Shown piece after piece: positions 54,884 to 63,718 of a stretch of DNA of 64,000 nt (positions are counted from its first letter, which is position 1; every line of letters begins with the position of its first letter). Both the position numbers and the translations under genes were made by a program. This stretch comes from Collinsella aerofaciens (GTDB lineage Bacteria > Actinomycetota > Coriobacteriia > Coriobacteriales > Coriobacteriaceae): positions 75,605 to 139,604 of the forward strand of contig NZ_CABJDK010000005.1 of NCBI RefSeq assembly GCF_902364355.1, written 5' to 3'. Below the pieces are notes generated by a model. That model did not search any database and was not told the DNA's origin. It saw nothing but the letters and a program-made list of their open reading frames with translations.

Positions 54884-54952
54884 TGCGACGGAATGGTTCC
54901 TGCATGACGGCTTTAAGCTGCCAAGGGGAGCCATTCCGTCGCACTCTTTGTT
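54884..54952 (+). terminator. Terminator-like inverted repeat after the DUF4038 gene
   Basis: TGCGACGGAATGGTTCC (54884-54900) pairs with GGAGCCATTCCGTCGCA (54927-54943) with one G-U, followed by CTCTTTGTTT. Just after, from 54955, a GGGGACGTACTTAAATGAG member of the dispersed repeat family appears. Confidence 0.7.
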
Positions 54953-54954
54953 TA

Positions 54955-54995
54955 CTCATTGGGGACGTACTTAAATGAGTGCTTAAATGAGTGGC
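54955..54995. repeat. GGGGACG-family repeat copy
   Basis: CTCATTGGGGACGTACTTAA then ATGAGTGCTTAAATGAGTGGC is a short palindrome of the same family as 6038-6097 and 39450. The remaining bases to 55143 show no other feature. Confidence 0.6.
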
Positions 54996-55143
54996 AGTTG
55001 GAGGGCACTCCTTGTCGAGCTGCAAGCCGCGCGCGCCCCTTCTGGGTCATGCGGCTCAAAATCGCGGCGTCATGCGGACGGCTGGGGTCGAATTTGCAAC
55101 ATTTCGAACTTGGCTTCGATATTGAGATTGGTTCTTTATTAAA

Positions 55144-56723
55144 ATGGTGTTCCGGACAACAAAGCGGGTGGGGGTTACCATGAGGGACCTGGGAGACACA
55201 ACCGCATATTTGCGCCGGGGCATGCGGGAGATTCTGTGCCTAGCGCTGTTCTTCTTCACGTTTTTGGCGTGCGAGTATTTCTTTGATGCGCGCATGGCCG
55301 AGTTCGTGCCATCGAGTGAGGTCGTCATCTACGAGAGCATCGTTGTCGGCGCGAGCGTGATTGGCTTTTTCGTGCGCCCATTTCTGTACTATCGCCGTCC
55401 CAGACGATCGATGCGACGAGCGATATTACGGGCGTGCTGTTGGTATCGGCGTTGCTGCTGATGATTATGGCAATGCGGTTTGAGGTAGTAATTGCCGGCG
55501 GCCTGGTGGCGTGCTGCGCCCTGGGCTATTGCGGATCGACCGCCCATGCCAATCTTGCGCGGCGTTTTGCGCAGACGCCCTGCCTGGCGCGCACCGTGGC
55601 GGTTTCCTATGCTGTGGGCATTTTGGTGCAGGTGCTCAACCATATGGTGATGCCTGCGGGCATTCCCCAGCAGTCTGTTCTCATTGCCTGTGCGATTGCG
55701 CTGGTGGGGCTGCTTCACGGTGTCCGCCGCGCTAAATTGCGTGATGAGCCTGCGCCCGAGTTCGAGGTCGAGATTGCCGAGCTATCGGTCGATGCGTCGG
55801 AGCGTGGCGCCAGGTGGCACGATGACCCCGAGGCAAAGGCGGCCTTTCAGGGTGCCGTGGTGCGTCTGACGGTGGCGACCGCTTGCCTCACCGGCGTGTT
55901 CGCGGCCCTCAATGCCGGCCTTACGACCTCGCATGCCGCTGGCGCTATCGATCTGGGCGACTGGCCGCGCTTGCTGCTGGTTGTGAGCGCCCTTGCCGCC
56001 GGCGTCCTGTATGACCTGCGTGGGCGTTCGTATATGAATATCATCATGACGTGCGCCGCCATGCTGTCCACGCTCTCGTTCTTTGTACTTATCACCGATG
56101 GCAACGGTGGCAACACGCTTGCCGCCACGATTATCTTTTACCTTGGCACGGGCTTTTTCGTGGTGTTCTTCACCGCGAAGTTCGCCGCGATTTCGATGTA
56201 TGCCCGCTGGGCGTATCTGTGGCCGTGCATGGGCCGTGTTATCAACAACGTTTGCTCGATGCTCGTGACGGCTCCGGCAGTGGCGATTATCTCGAGTCAA
56301 AACGTGCTGGCGGCAGTGAGCGTCGTGCTCGTGCTGTTTGTCGGCATCGCGATTTCGCTGTTAGGGCAGTTTAGACAAGACGGTGAGGGCGAGGCGACGC
56401 GCGGCAGGCTGGCGCTTGCCACCGACGATCTTGGCGTGAGCTGTGAGCCCGGCCAGGCCGACACGGTGCCCCTGGAGGCGCCGGAGCTTTCGTTTGACGA
56501 TCGGCTCGATGGCTTCGTTGCCGCCTTTGGGCTCACCAAGCGCGAGCGCGATGTTTTGGAGGCACTGGTCGTTTCGGACGACAGCGTGCAGGACGTGGCG
56601 GCGGCACTCTTCCTTTCGCGTTCCACGCTCTATCGCCACATCGCTTCGATTAACAAAAAGACAGGTGCCTCCTCGCGCGTAGCCCTCATCAACTTCTTCT
56701 GGTCCTGGACACCCCAAGACTAG
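55144..56723 (+). pseudogene. Multi-pass membrane LuxR-family regulator, frameshifted
   Basis: The first reading frame (55144 or 55180 to 55461) encodes two membrane helices and then loses sense after FLYYRR. The continuation lies in another frame, reaching 56723, with eight to ten more helices and a C-terminal LuxR helix-turn-helix (GLTKRERDVLEALVVSDDSV, LFLSRSTLYRHIASINKKTGA). One additional base in the CCC run at 55399-55401 would join both parts without a stop. The intact form would be about 525 residues, a multi-helix membrane regulator of a type frequent in Coriobacteriia. It could be a true inactivation, phase variation or a sequence error. Confidence 0.75.
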
Positions 56724-56725
56724 CT

Positions 56726-56767
56726 AACCACCACAAAGGGGACAGGCACCTTTGTGGTGGTTTTTTA
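56726..56767 (+). terminator. CCACAAAGG hairpin acting as terminator
   Basis: AACCACCACAAAGG (56726-56739) pairs with CCTTTGTGGTGGTT (56749-56762) around a GGACAGGCA loop, and TTTT follows. It is the best terminator-like copy of the repeat also seen at 37746 and 63369. Confidence 0.8.
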
Positions 56768-56868
56768 CCTGCAAAAATATGAATATGAGACATTTGTCAC
56801 CTGCCGTTTTGGTGCTCAAAGGCATATGAATGTGATGCTGAGCAGAGCAGAACGGAGGGGGTGCACCT

Positions 56869-57318
56869 ATGGCGTCTCGGGGTTGCGCGTCTAATAAAAT
56901 TGCGGGCGCGCTTATCGCCGTGGTGGTCTTTGCCGCGGCGGTGACACTCATGCGAGTTTACGTTGCCGGCGACCATGGCGCTCAGGGAAAGACTGCCGCG
57001 CAAGTGTCGCTCAACGATTGCGCTGCCGTTCCGGTGGCGGTCAAGCTTATCGAGGACGGGGAGGCGCGGACGGCCTATGAGACCGACGATGCCGAACTGG
57101 TCGCATCGACTTTTGCCGCGCTCGATGGCTGCACCGTGGGGGATGCGGTGGATGAGCGGACGAGCGATGCCGGCCGAACGCTCGTCTTTGTCTATACGGA
57201 TGGCTCGGAGCAATCGGTAGAACTTGAGGGCAAAAACATCGTGCTCGATAAGACGGCGTATCGACTTAACGGTGCCGATGAGTTATGGCGGCAGCTTGCC
57301 GCAATCAAAAACAGCTAA
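56869..57318 (+). CDS. Small membrane-anchored protein of unknown function
   Basis: This 149-residue protein starts MASRGCASNKIAGALIAVVV. One helix at about 11-28 anchors it, with the rest (about 35-149) outside the membrane. The external part alternates strands and helices (ETDDAELVASTFAALDGCTV, FVYTDGSEQSVELEGKNIVL), reminiscent of small secreted beta domains, without known catalytic residues. It starts an operon with a zinc-ribbon protein and two lipoproteins, 20 bp before the next start. I do not recognise the family. Confidence 0.7.
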   Translation: MASRGCASNKIAGALIAVVVFAAAVTLMRVYVAGDHGAQGKTAAQVSLNDCAAVPVAVKLIEDGEARTAYETDDAELVASTFAALDGCTVGDAVDERTSDAGRTLVFVYTDGSEQSVELEGKNIVLDKTAYRLNGADELWRQLAAIKNS

Positions 57319-57338
57319 CGAAATTAGGGATGTACGGG

Positions 57339-58898
57339 ATGAGTGACTTGAGATTCTGCCCGGCGTGCGGGGCGCAGCTGCCTCGGGTCGCCGGCGTGCC
57401 GGTGCGATTTTGCCCGGGGTGCGGCGTCCGACTTGAGGGCGTTGTGGGCTACTCGGGCGCCGTGGGGGCTACAGATGGGGCGACTGCCGATGACGATGCG
57501 GACGAAGGCGGCGACCCGAGTGTGGACGCGCCGGCCGATGCGCCGGTGGAGACTGCCGGCGTCGCGTCGTCTCGTGACGCAGCCACGACGGATGCGCCTC
57601 ACATCGGTGACCTTGAGCTTCATGCCGCATGCGATACCTCTGGCGGCCAGGCACTCGCGCAGGTGGCGCTGCCGCGGGGCTGGCATATCGAAGAAGCGCA
57701 TCTTGAGCGCAGCGGCAGTTTCGACTGCCCGATTTCGGTTGGCGTGACGGCGGCGGGTCCGATGGGTGAGCGGATTATGTACCGCTCCGAGCTCTGCTAC
57801 GTGGATGCGGGCGTCGTTGCCAAGCGTATCCCCACGCAAACCGAACGCAAGGTGTTTGTGCACGTGGAGGCAGCTTGCGACGAGCTGGCTCAGGCCTGTG
57901 CAGCACGGCTGGGTGCGCGGGCAGAGGTTGTTGCCGAGCAACCGTACCCATCGAGCGCGGAGGTCGATATCGAGCGCGAGCGTGCCCGCGTAAAGCGCGA
58001 GGCGGCAAACGACTTTGCGATCCAGGGCTTTTCGATGGAGCCGAGTGATGTGGTCTATGAGTGCCGCATGCGTCGATATCGGCTCACGGGCGCTCCAGTG
58101 CCCACCGAGCTCGCGGTGGCGGCCAAAGTCGAGGGCTATATGTTTTCAATCGGCGGCGTCGCGGGTTCTATGGGTAAAGGTGTTGCCGCTGGGGCCGAGG
58201 CGCTGCTGGGCGCGAGCCTTTCGAGTGGGCTGATCGGCGGTGTTTTGGGCAAGCGCCTGCGCGAGCGCCAGGCGGCGGCAGCGGCGGGACAGGGCGTCGC
58301 GCAAGAACAGCCCACGGGTCGAGGCGGTTGCCCGGACGGAGCGTCGTTCGAGCTGGGTGCGGCCGACCTGCTGCAGTGGCGTATCAGGGACAGCTTCTGT
58401 TTGGTTGCGCCAGAAGGTCGCCTGGACGAGGCGGCCTCCACGGCGCTTGCATCAATGGCGTCGACTCTGCGGCTCAATCCGGCGATTGCACGCGAGGCGT
58501 CAGCTCAAAAGCAACAGATGGTGCTTGAGCAGCGCCAACGCACGCAGATGAACATTGCCCAGCAGCAACAGCAGTTTGTAGCCTGGCAACAGATGCATGC
58601 CTCGCAACAGGCGGCGTTCGACAGCTACCAGCAGGCGTGGTTCGATCGCAGCGACCGTCAGCACGCCGCGAATATGGCTGCCAGCGCCGCCAATTTTTCC
58701 AGCGCGGGCGTGGGGACGGGCGCCGCCTCGTATTCCGATGCCATTCGCGGGGTCAACCATTACGCCAGACCCGGCGGCACCGATGTCGAGGTCTCGGTGA
58801 TGGCCGACCAGGCCTGGGTCAACGGTTCGGGCGATGTGATCGGTACACGCGATGGTTTTGAACCCGGTTTTGGCTGGACGGAGCTGCCTCGTCAATAG
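57339..58898 (+). CDS. Zinc-ribbon protein with glycine-rich and Gln-rich regions
   Basis: This 519-residue protein starts MSDLRFCPACGAQLP after TTAGGGA. The N-terminal zinc ribbon (CPACGAQLPRVAGVPVRFCPGCG) is followed by an acidic low-complexity linker (about 35-85), a mixed alpha/beta region (about 90-265), a Gly/Ala-rich hydrophobic segment (about 270-312; FSIGGVAGSMGKGVAAGAEA) and a Gln-rich probable coiled coil (about 385-445). The tail is soluble. The ribbon type recurs in the SPFH operon at 44-48 kb. The function is unknown; a membrane-associated adaptor is a guess. Confidence 0.72.
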   Translation: MSDLRFCPACGAQLPRVAGVPVRFCPGCGVRLEGVVGYSGAVGATDGATADDDADEGGDPSVDAPADAPVETAGVASSRDAATTDAPHIGDLELHAACDTSGGQALAQVALPRGWHIEEAHLERSGSFDCPISVGVTAAGPMGERIMYRSELCYVDAGVVAKRIPTQTERKVFVHVEAACDELAQACAARLGARAEVVAEQPYPSSAEVDIERERARVKREAANDFAIQGFSMEPSDVVYECRMRRYRLTGAPVPTELAVAAKVEGYMFSIGGVAGSMGKGVAAGAEALLGASLSSGLIGGVLGKRLRERQAAAAAGQGVAQEQPTGRGGCPDGASFELGAADLLQWRIRDSFCLVAPEGRLDEAASTALASMASTLRLNPAIAREASAQKQQMVLEQRQRTQMNIAQQQQQFVAWQQMHASQQAAFDSYQQAWFDRSDRQHAANMAASAANFSSAGVGTGAASYSDAIRGVNHYARPGGTDVEVSVMADQAWVNGSGDVIGTRDGFEPGFGWTELPRQ

Positions 58899-58971
58899 CG
58901 TGAGGCGGGTTATGTGTGAATCGATGCCGGATGTGTTTCTCGGCATGGTGATAAAGAACGGGAAAGGAACA

Positions 58972-59712
58972 ATGATGAGGGAGACGGTACTTTCGCGCAC
59001 GGCATTTGTCGCGGCGGCGGGAACGGCGCTGCTGACGCTTGTGGGGTGCGGCGGACAGCGGACGCAGGATGCGACGGGTTTTAACGACGACCGCCCGGTA
59101 AAGGACAAGATGGATGCGGGTGCGACGTCGGGCGATTCCGGCGACGCGGACAGCGGCTCGGCGGATGCGCTCGATACGTGGTCGGATGATTGCTGGGATG
59201 CGCACCGCAACATCAGCATCGCGGCGCTCCTCGAGCTTAAGGGCTGGCAGTTGCAGGAGTTTGCCTCGCAGCAGGGCTATACCTGGCAAGACGCGCTTGA
59301 GATGTACGAGGACGAGGCGGGACATGTGCTCAGCGTCTGCAATATCAGCAAGGACGGCGCGACCGAATGGCTCGGCGAGGACGAAATCGGAAAGCTCGAC
59401 AAGGGCGGCACCGGAAGCACCGTGATGTTCACGCTGCAACTTTCGGGCTATTCGAGCTGCGAGGATGTTATCGCGGGCTTTTCTGTGCCGGTCGAGGACC
59501 GGGCGCAGATTGCTTCGGGCTCATGGATCGCGTGCGTATACGGTTCCAACATGGCGCGGCACGTTGCCATGGCGAGCCCGATGGAAAACGGTGACTACCG
59601 CTTGGATCTCATTACCGAGGAGGCTATCAAGACCGGTAGGTTTACCCAGGGCGGCGGTGCTCCGACGATAGACGAATTTTGGCAGGAAAAGACTGGACGC
59701 GCGCTCGGCTAG
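58972..59712 (+). CDS. Lipoprotein, paralogue 1
   Basis: This 246-residue protein starts MMRETVLSRTAFVAAAGTAL after GGAAAGGAA. The signal peptide ends in lipobox LVGCGG. An SR-x-AF sequence before the hydrophobic core looks like a Tat signal with one Arg lost. After a Ser/Asp/Gly-rich spacer, residues about 75-246 form a domain that is clearly similar to the next protein (LKGWQLQEFASQQGYTWQ; QLSGYSSCEDVIAGFSVP; GGGAPTIDEFWQE). It is probably a surface protein with unknown ligand. Confidence 0.75.
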   Translation: MMRETVLSRTAFVAAAGTALLTLVGCGGQRTQDATGFNDDRPVKDKMDAGATSGDSGDADSGSADALDTWSDDCWDAHRNISIAALLELKGWQLQEFASQQGYTWQDALEMYEDEAGHVLSVCNISKDGATEWLGEDEIGKLDKGGTGSTVMFTLQLSGYSSCEDVIAGFSVPVEDRAQIASGSWIACVYGSNMARHVAMASPMENGDYRLDLITEEAIKTGRFTQGGGAPTIDEFWQEKTGRALG

Positions 59713-59747
59713 GTGCGACGTGGCCAATACCATAGCGAGGAACGAAC

Positions 59748-60434
59748 ATGATGAATGAAGTGACGATGAACCGTGCGGCCTTTGTGGCAGGCGCGGGTGC
59801 GCTGGCTTGTGCGCTGGCTGGCTGCTCGGGCGGATTGGGCGGCGCGGGCGGTGCCAAGAAGGCGACCACGGCGGACGCCGCCTGTGTAGACGACAACGCT
59901 AACGTGACGGTCTATGCTGCGATCAACTTGGACGGCGCCGACCTGGTGCGCCTGCTCAAGCATCAAAACTATGAGTGGCAAGGCGAGAGCGTGGGCTACG
60001 GTGCCGCCGATGACGCGGGACTTTTCGCTTTTACCTTTTCTAAGATTTCGGATGACGTGGACGAACTTGCGAACAGCGCGATACCGCTTTCGGAGTCCGA
60101 GTACGAGGAACTTGAGCCGGGCGGCGGAGACGATAGCGTGGCGATTTTGCTCTCGGTGGGCGGCTATACGACGGGCAATCGTGCGCTCACCGGCGCAATC
60201 GGCGATGCGGCGATAGTGCAGGAGAAGTGCACAATCGACGATTCCGTGTATTGGCTGGTCAAGGCGCTCGACGGCAGCCGTTACGTGATTTCGGCCTACG
60301 ACACCGAAGATGATGGCGACAGCGCGCATGACATCTATATCTATAGTGAGTCTTTTATTCACACCGGTTATCTGAGCGGCGGCGACCAAATCGATATTGA
60401 CGAACTCTGGAGCCGCCTGACCAATGCCTCGTAG
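59748..60434 (+). CDS. Lipoprotein, paralogue 2
   Basis: This 228-residue protein follows its paralogue by 35 bp. The signal peptide NRAAFVAGAGALACALAGCSGG ends in lipobox LAGC and, as in the first copy, resembles a Tat signal lacking the second Arg. The domain matches the upstream protein in order and spacing (LDGADLVRLLKHQNYEWQ, SVGGYTTGNRALTGAIGDA, YLSGGDQIDIDELWSRL) but is diverged to perhaps a quarter identity by eye. The pair arose by tandem duplication. The C-terminal half is strand-rich. No catalytic motif is seen. Confidence 0.75.
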   Translation: MMNEVTMNRAAFVAGAGALACALAGCSGGLGGAGGAKKATTADAACVDDNANVTVYAAINLDGADLVRLLKHQNYEWQGESVGYGAADDAGLFAFTFSKISDDVDELANSAIPLSESEYEELEPGGGDDSVAILLSVGGYTTGNRALTGAIGDAAIVQEKCTIDDSVYWLVKALDGSRYVISAYDTEDDGDSAHDIYIYSESFIHTGYLSGGDQIDIDELWSRLTNAS

Positions 60435-60513
60435 CGCACCAAAACCACCACAAAGGGGACAGTGAGGCGGGACTTTTTGACCGCCTGATGGGTCGAGCGT
60501 CACAACTCGTGCG

Positions 60514-63282
60514 TTACAGCAGCTCGCCGTGGCGGGCGATGTAGCGGCGCTTGGCCAGTTGGGTGAGCGCGATGTAGGCGGCGACAATGCCGATGAGCAG
60601 CGCGAAGAAGCTCGGCGGCAGCGGCATGAGGCCCAGCGCATCGGTGATGGGGCTTGTCGGCAGCCAGGTGACGAGCACCAGGCCCAGCACGGTGAGGACG
60701 CACAGCGCGGGCGCGGCGTGGTCGCGCGGGCGTGGCAGGCGCGGGGAGCGCAGCATGTGGACCACGAGCGTCTGCGACCACATGGACTCGACAAACCAAC
60801 CGCTCTGGAAGAGCGCCGTAAAGGCCGCCATGCCTGCGACGTCGCCTATAGCGGCAAGCTCTGCCCAGCTTGCGCCCACGGCGGCGGGGCACACCACAAA
60901 GAAGAGTGCGGCGAAAGTCACGATATCAAACAGTGAGCTCACGGGACCCAACTCGAGCATAAAGCCCTTAATGGACGCGGCATCCCAGGCGCGCGGACGG
61001 GCAGTCCAGGCGTCATCGACGGTGTCCCACGGCAGCGCGATGCACACGATCTCGTAGACCAGCGACAGCAGCACCAGCTGCAGGGCGCTCATGGGCAAAA
61101 ACGGCAAGAACAGGCTCGCGACGGTCACGGACAGCACGTTGCCAAAGTTGGAGCTCACCGTGGTCTTGAGGTACTTGAGCAGGTTGCCGTAGGTGCGGCG
61201 GCCTTCGATGATGCCGCGCTCGAGCACGCCCAGATCCTTCTGAAGCAAGATGATATCGGCGGATTCCTTGGCGATGTCGACGGCCGAATCGACCGAGATG
61301 CCGCAGTCGCTCGCGCGCATGGCGGCGGCGTCGTTGATGCCGTCGCCCATAAAGCCCACGGTGTGGCCGAGCAGCTCGCGCATGACGCGCACCAGGCGCG
61401 CCTTCTGCAGCGGCGAGAGCTTGGCGAACAGATGGGTTTTCTCGGCGCGCTCGGCAAGCTCGGCGTCATCGAGCGCATCGATCTCGGAACCGAGCAAGAC
61501 GTTGCTCGCGTCGATACCGATCTGTTCGCAGACGGTGGCGGCAACGCGGTCGTTGTCGCCGGTCAGGACCTTGACCGCCACACCCTTGGCCTCGAGCGTG
61601 GCGACGGCGCCCGCGGCACTCGCCTTGGGCGGATCGAGGAAGGCCAAAAAGCCCATCAACACCATGTCGCATTCGTCGGCGATGCCAAACTCGCCCACGC
61701 AGCGCGGATTGGTTTTCTGCGCCACGGCAATCACGCGCAGGCCCTCGGCATTGAGCCCGGCGACCTGCTGGCGAATCTGGGCGAGCTTATCTTCGGTGAG
61801 CGGCTGGGCGGCACCATCGACTTCGACAAAGGAGCAGATCTCGAGCATTTCCTCGGCAGCTCCTTTGGTAACCATCTGGGTTTTACCCTGGGCGTCGGCG
61901 ACAACTACGCTCAGGCGACGGCGCGAGAAATCGAAGGGCACCTCGTCGACCTTGGTATAGCGGTCGCGCAGGCTCTGGCCCAGCATGGAGCCGGGTGCTG
62001 TGGCCGAGGGCGTCACGTCGGCGCGGTCGATGACGGCCAGGTCGATAAGGTTCTTGAGGCCGGTCTGGAAGAAGCTGTTCAAAAACGCATGGCGCAGTAC
62101 GCGCACGTCCTCGTTGCCGTCGGTGTTGAGGTAGCGCTCGAGCACGATGCGGTCTTCGGTGAGGGTGCCGGTCTTGTCGCAGCACAGGACGTCCATCGCG
62201 CCGAGGTTTTGGATCGCCGGCAGTTCCTTGACGATAACCTGGCGACGGGCGAGGTCCTTGGCGCCCTGCGACAGGCTCGTGGTCACGATGACGGGAAGCA
62301 TCTGCGGCGTGATGCCCACGGCCACGCTCGTGGCGAATAGCAGCGCGTCGATGACGTTGCCCTTGGTGGCGGCGTTGATGGCAAAGACGGCCGGCGCCAT
62401 AACGAGCATGAGGCGTACGAGCAGCATGGAGACGCTCGAGACGCCGCGGTCAAACGCGCTCTTCTCGCCGTGCCCGTTGAGCATCTTGGCGATGCCGCCC
62501 AGGTAGGTGTCCGAGCCGGTGGCAACGACAAGCGCCATTGCAGTGCCGTTTTGCACGGAGGTGCCGGTAAAGACGATGTTCTTGCAGGCGGGGAGTGGCA
62601 GCGCGGAGCCGTTGGCACCCTCGACGACCGCGGCGGAAGCGGTCTTCTCGACGGCGTTGCTCTCGCCGGTGAGTGCGGACTCGATCGCAAACAGATCGCG
62701 CGCGGTGATGATACGGGCGTCGGCCGGCACCATATCGCCGGCAGAGAGGCGGATCACATCGCCGGGGACGAGCTCGTCGAAGGGGATCTCGAGGCGCTCG
62801 CCGTCGCGCAGAGCGCAGCAGGTGTTGGAGACCAGGTCCTTGAGGGCCTCGGCCGCATTGCCGCTGCGGGCTTCCTGGATAAACTTCATGCCGCCCGATA
62901 CCAGCAGCATGATGCCGATGACGATGACCGTGGAGGGGTCGCGCTGCGGCTCGGGCACGGCGAGCACGTCGATATAGAGCGAGACCAGTGCGAGCGCGGC
63001 GAGGATGCCGGCGAAGGGATCGATGAATGCGTCGGCGATGCGGCGGGCGAGCGTCTTGGTCGGCGCCTCGATGGTGTTGGGGCCGACCGCGCTCAGGCGC
63101 TCGGCGGCGTGCTCGGCGGTGAGTCCGCCAGCCGTGGCGTCGAGCAGCACGAGGGCGTCCTCGGCGCTATGGGTGGCGGCGAATATGGTGTTCTTGGACA
63201 GGCCGGCGTGAGCGGCAGGGCGCGCCGTGCGGCGGCGCTTGGAGATAGCTTCGAGTACCGTGGCGGTTTTGAGCATCAGCAT
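60514..63282 (-). CDS. mgtA: Magnesium-translocating P-type ATPase (MgtA)
   Basis: This 922-residue enzyme is full length for P3B ATPases that import Mg2+ at the expense of ATP. It has a cation-ATPase N-terminal region (about 30-110), an actuator loop with ALTGESNAVEK (TGES), membrane motif ITPQMLPVIVTT, phosphorylation site CDKTGTLTEDR, nucleotide-binding segments MVTKGAAEEML, and hinge GFMGDGINDAAAMRASD. Late helices include SNFGNVLSVTVASLFLPFLPM. The start has AAGGAGG seven bases upstream. It would act when Mg2+ is scarce, alongside the MgtE-like/NRAMP pair at 18-21 kb. No classical leader RNA was recognised. Confidence 0.95.
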   Translation of the reverse strand: MLMLKTATVLEAISKRRRTARPAAHAGLSKNTIFAATHSAEDALVLLDATAGGLTAEHAAERLSAVGPNTIEAPTKTLARRIADAFIDPFAGILAALALVSLYIDVLAVPEPQRDPSTVIVIGIMLLVSGGMKFIQEARSGNAAEALKDLVSNTCCALRDGERLEIPFDELVPGDVIRLSAGDMVPADARIITARDLFAIESALTGESNAVEKTASAAVVEGANGSALPLPACKNIVFTGTSVQNGTAMALVVATGSDTYLGGIAKMLNGHGEKSAFDRGVSSVSMLLVRLMLVMAPAVFAINAATKGNVIDALLFATSVAVGITPQMLPVIVTTSLSQGAKDLARRQVIVKELPAIQNLGAMDVLCCDKTGTLTEDRIVLERYLNTDGNEDVRVLRHAFLNSFFQTGLKNLIDLAVIDRADVTPSATAPGSMLGQSLRDRYTKVDEVPFDFSRRRLSVVVADAQGKTQMVTKGAAEEMLEICSFVEVDGAAQPLTEDKLAQIRQQVAGLNAEGLRVIAVAQKTNPRCVGEFGIADECDMVLMGFLAFLDPPKASAAGAVATLEAKGVAVKVLTGDNDRVAATVCEQIGIDASNVLLGSEIDALDDAELAERAEKTHLFAKLSPLQKARLVRVMRELLGHTVGFMGDGINDAAAMRASDCGISVDSAVDIAKESADIILLQKDLGVLERGIIEGRRTYGNLLKYLKTTVSSNFGNVLSVTVASLFLPFLPMSALQLVLLSLVYEIVCIALPWDTVDDAWTARPRAWDAASIKGFMLELGPVSSLFDIVTFAALFFVVCPAAVGASWAELAAIGDVAGMAAFTALFQSGWFVESMWSQTLVVHMLRSPRLPRPRDHAAPALCVLTVLGLVLVTWLPTSPITDALGLMPLPPSFFALLIGIVAAYIALTQLAKRRYIARHGELL

Positions 63283-63368
63283 AGGGTCCTCCTTGTTGAA
63301 GGGAGTTAGCGTACGTGTCGTATGTGCTTCAAAAAACCTAGATGTCGCTCACGTCATGCTCGCGAGCT

Positions 63369-63404
63369 ACCACAAAGGGGACGGGCACCTTTGTGGTGGT
63401 TTTG
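63369..63404. repeat. CCACAAAGG hairpin copy
   Basis: ACCACAAAGG (63369-63378) pairs with CCTTTGTGGT (63388-63397) around a GGACGGGCA loop. It lies upstream of both mgtA (minus) and pyrE (plus), so here it is not a downstream terminator, which supports its being a dispersed element. Confidence 0.65.
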
Positions 63405-63570
63405 ACGGTCGGCTGTTGGCGCTTATGCGTGTGCGGAATCCTCGCGGCGTGCCGAGGGCGACATGCAGGTTTTTCGACTATGACTGCCTTCCATGGCACA
63501 CCTCCTTAAGGCCGGGCGCGATGCGCTTCAGGTATCACGTACCCGTTACAATCCGCCCGTATTCTTGATG

Positions 63571-63602
63571 AGGGGGTTTGTCGTGTCAACCCCTTTGTTT
63601 GG
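63571..63602 (+). promoter_or_regulatory. Possible terminator/attenuator hairpin upstream of pyrE
   Basis: GGGGTTTG pairs roughly with CAACCCC across a short loop and is followed by TTTGTTT, which resembles a short attenuator in the pyrE leader. Whether transcription starts upstream of it is unknown. No other feature was found between 63405 and 63718, and no PyrR-binding loop could be identified. Confidence 0.25.
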
Positions 63603-63718
63603 AAAACCATTGCCCCTGACAAAGCCTTTACAGAATGCCGAGGCCCCAAAGCGCGCCCGCAACGCGCCCTGCCTGCGCTAAACTGGAAGGCACGTACGCG
63701 ATTACGAGAGGAGCCCGC

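Noticed and set aside
55434..56723. Downstream part of the LuxR regulator as an independent intact gene
   Set aside because: The upstream frame carries the missing N-terminal helices and continues into this frame after a one-base change, so a single broken gene explains both.
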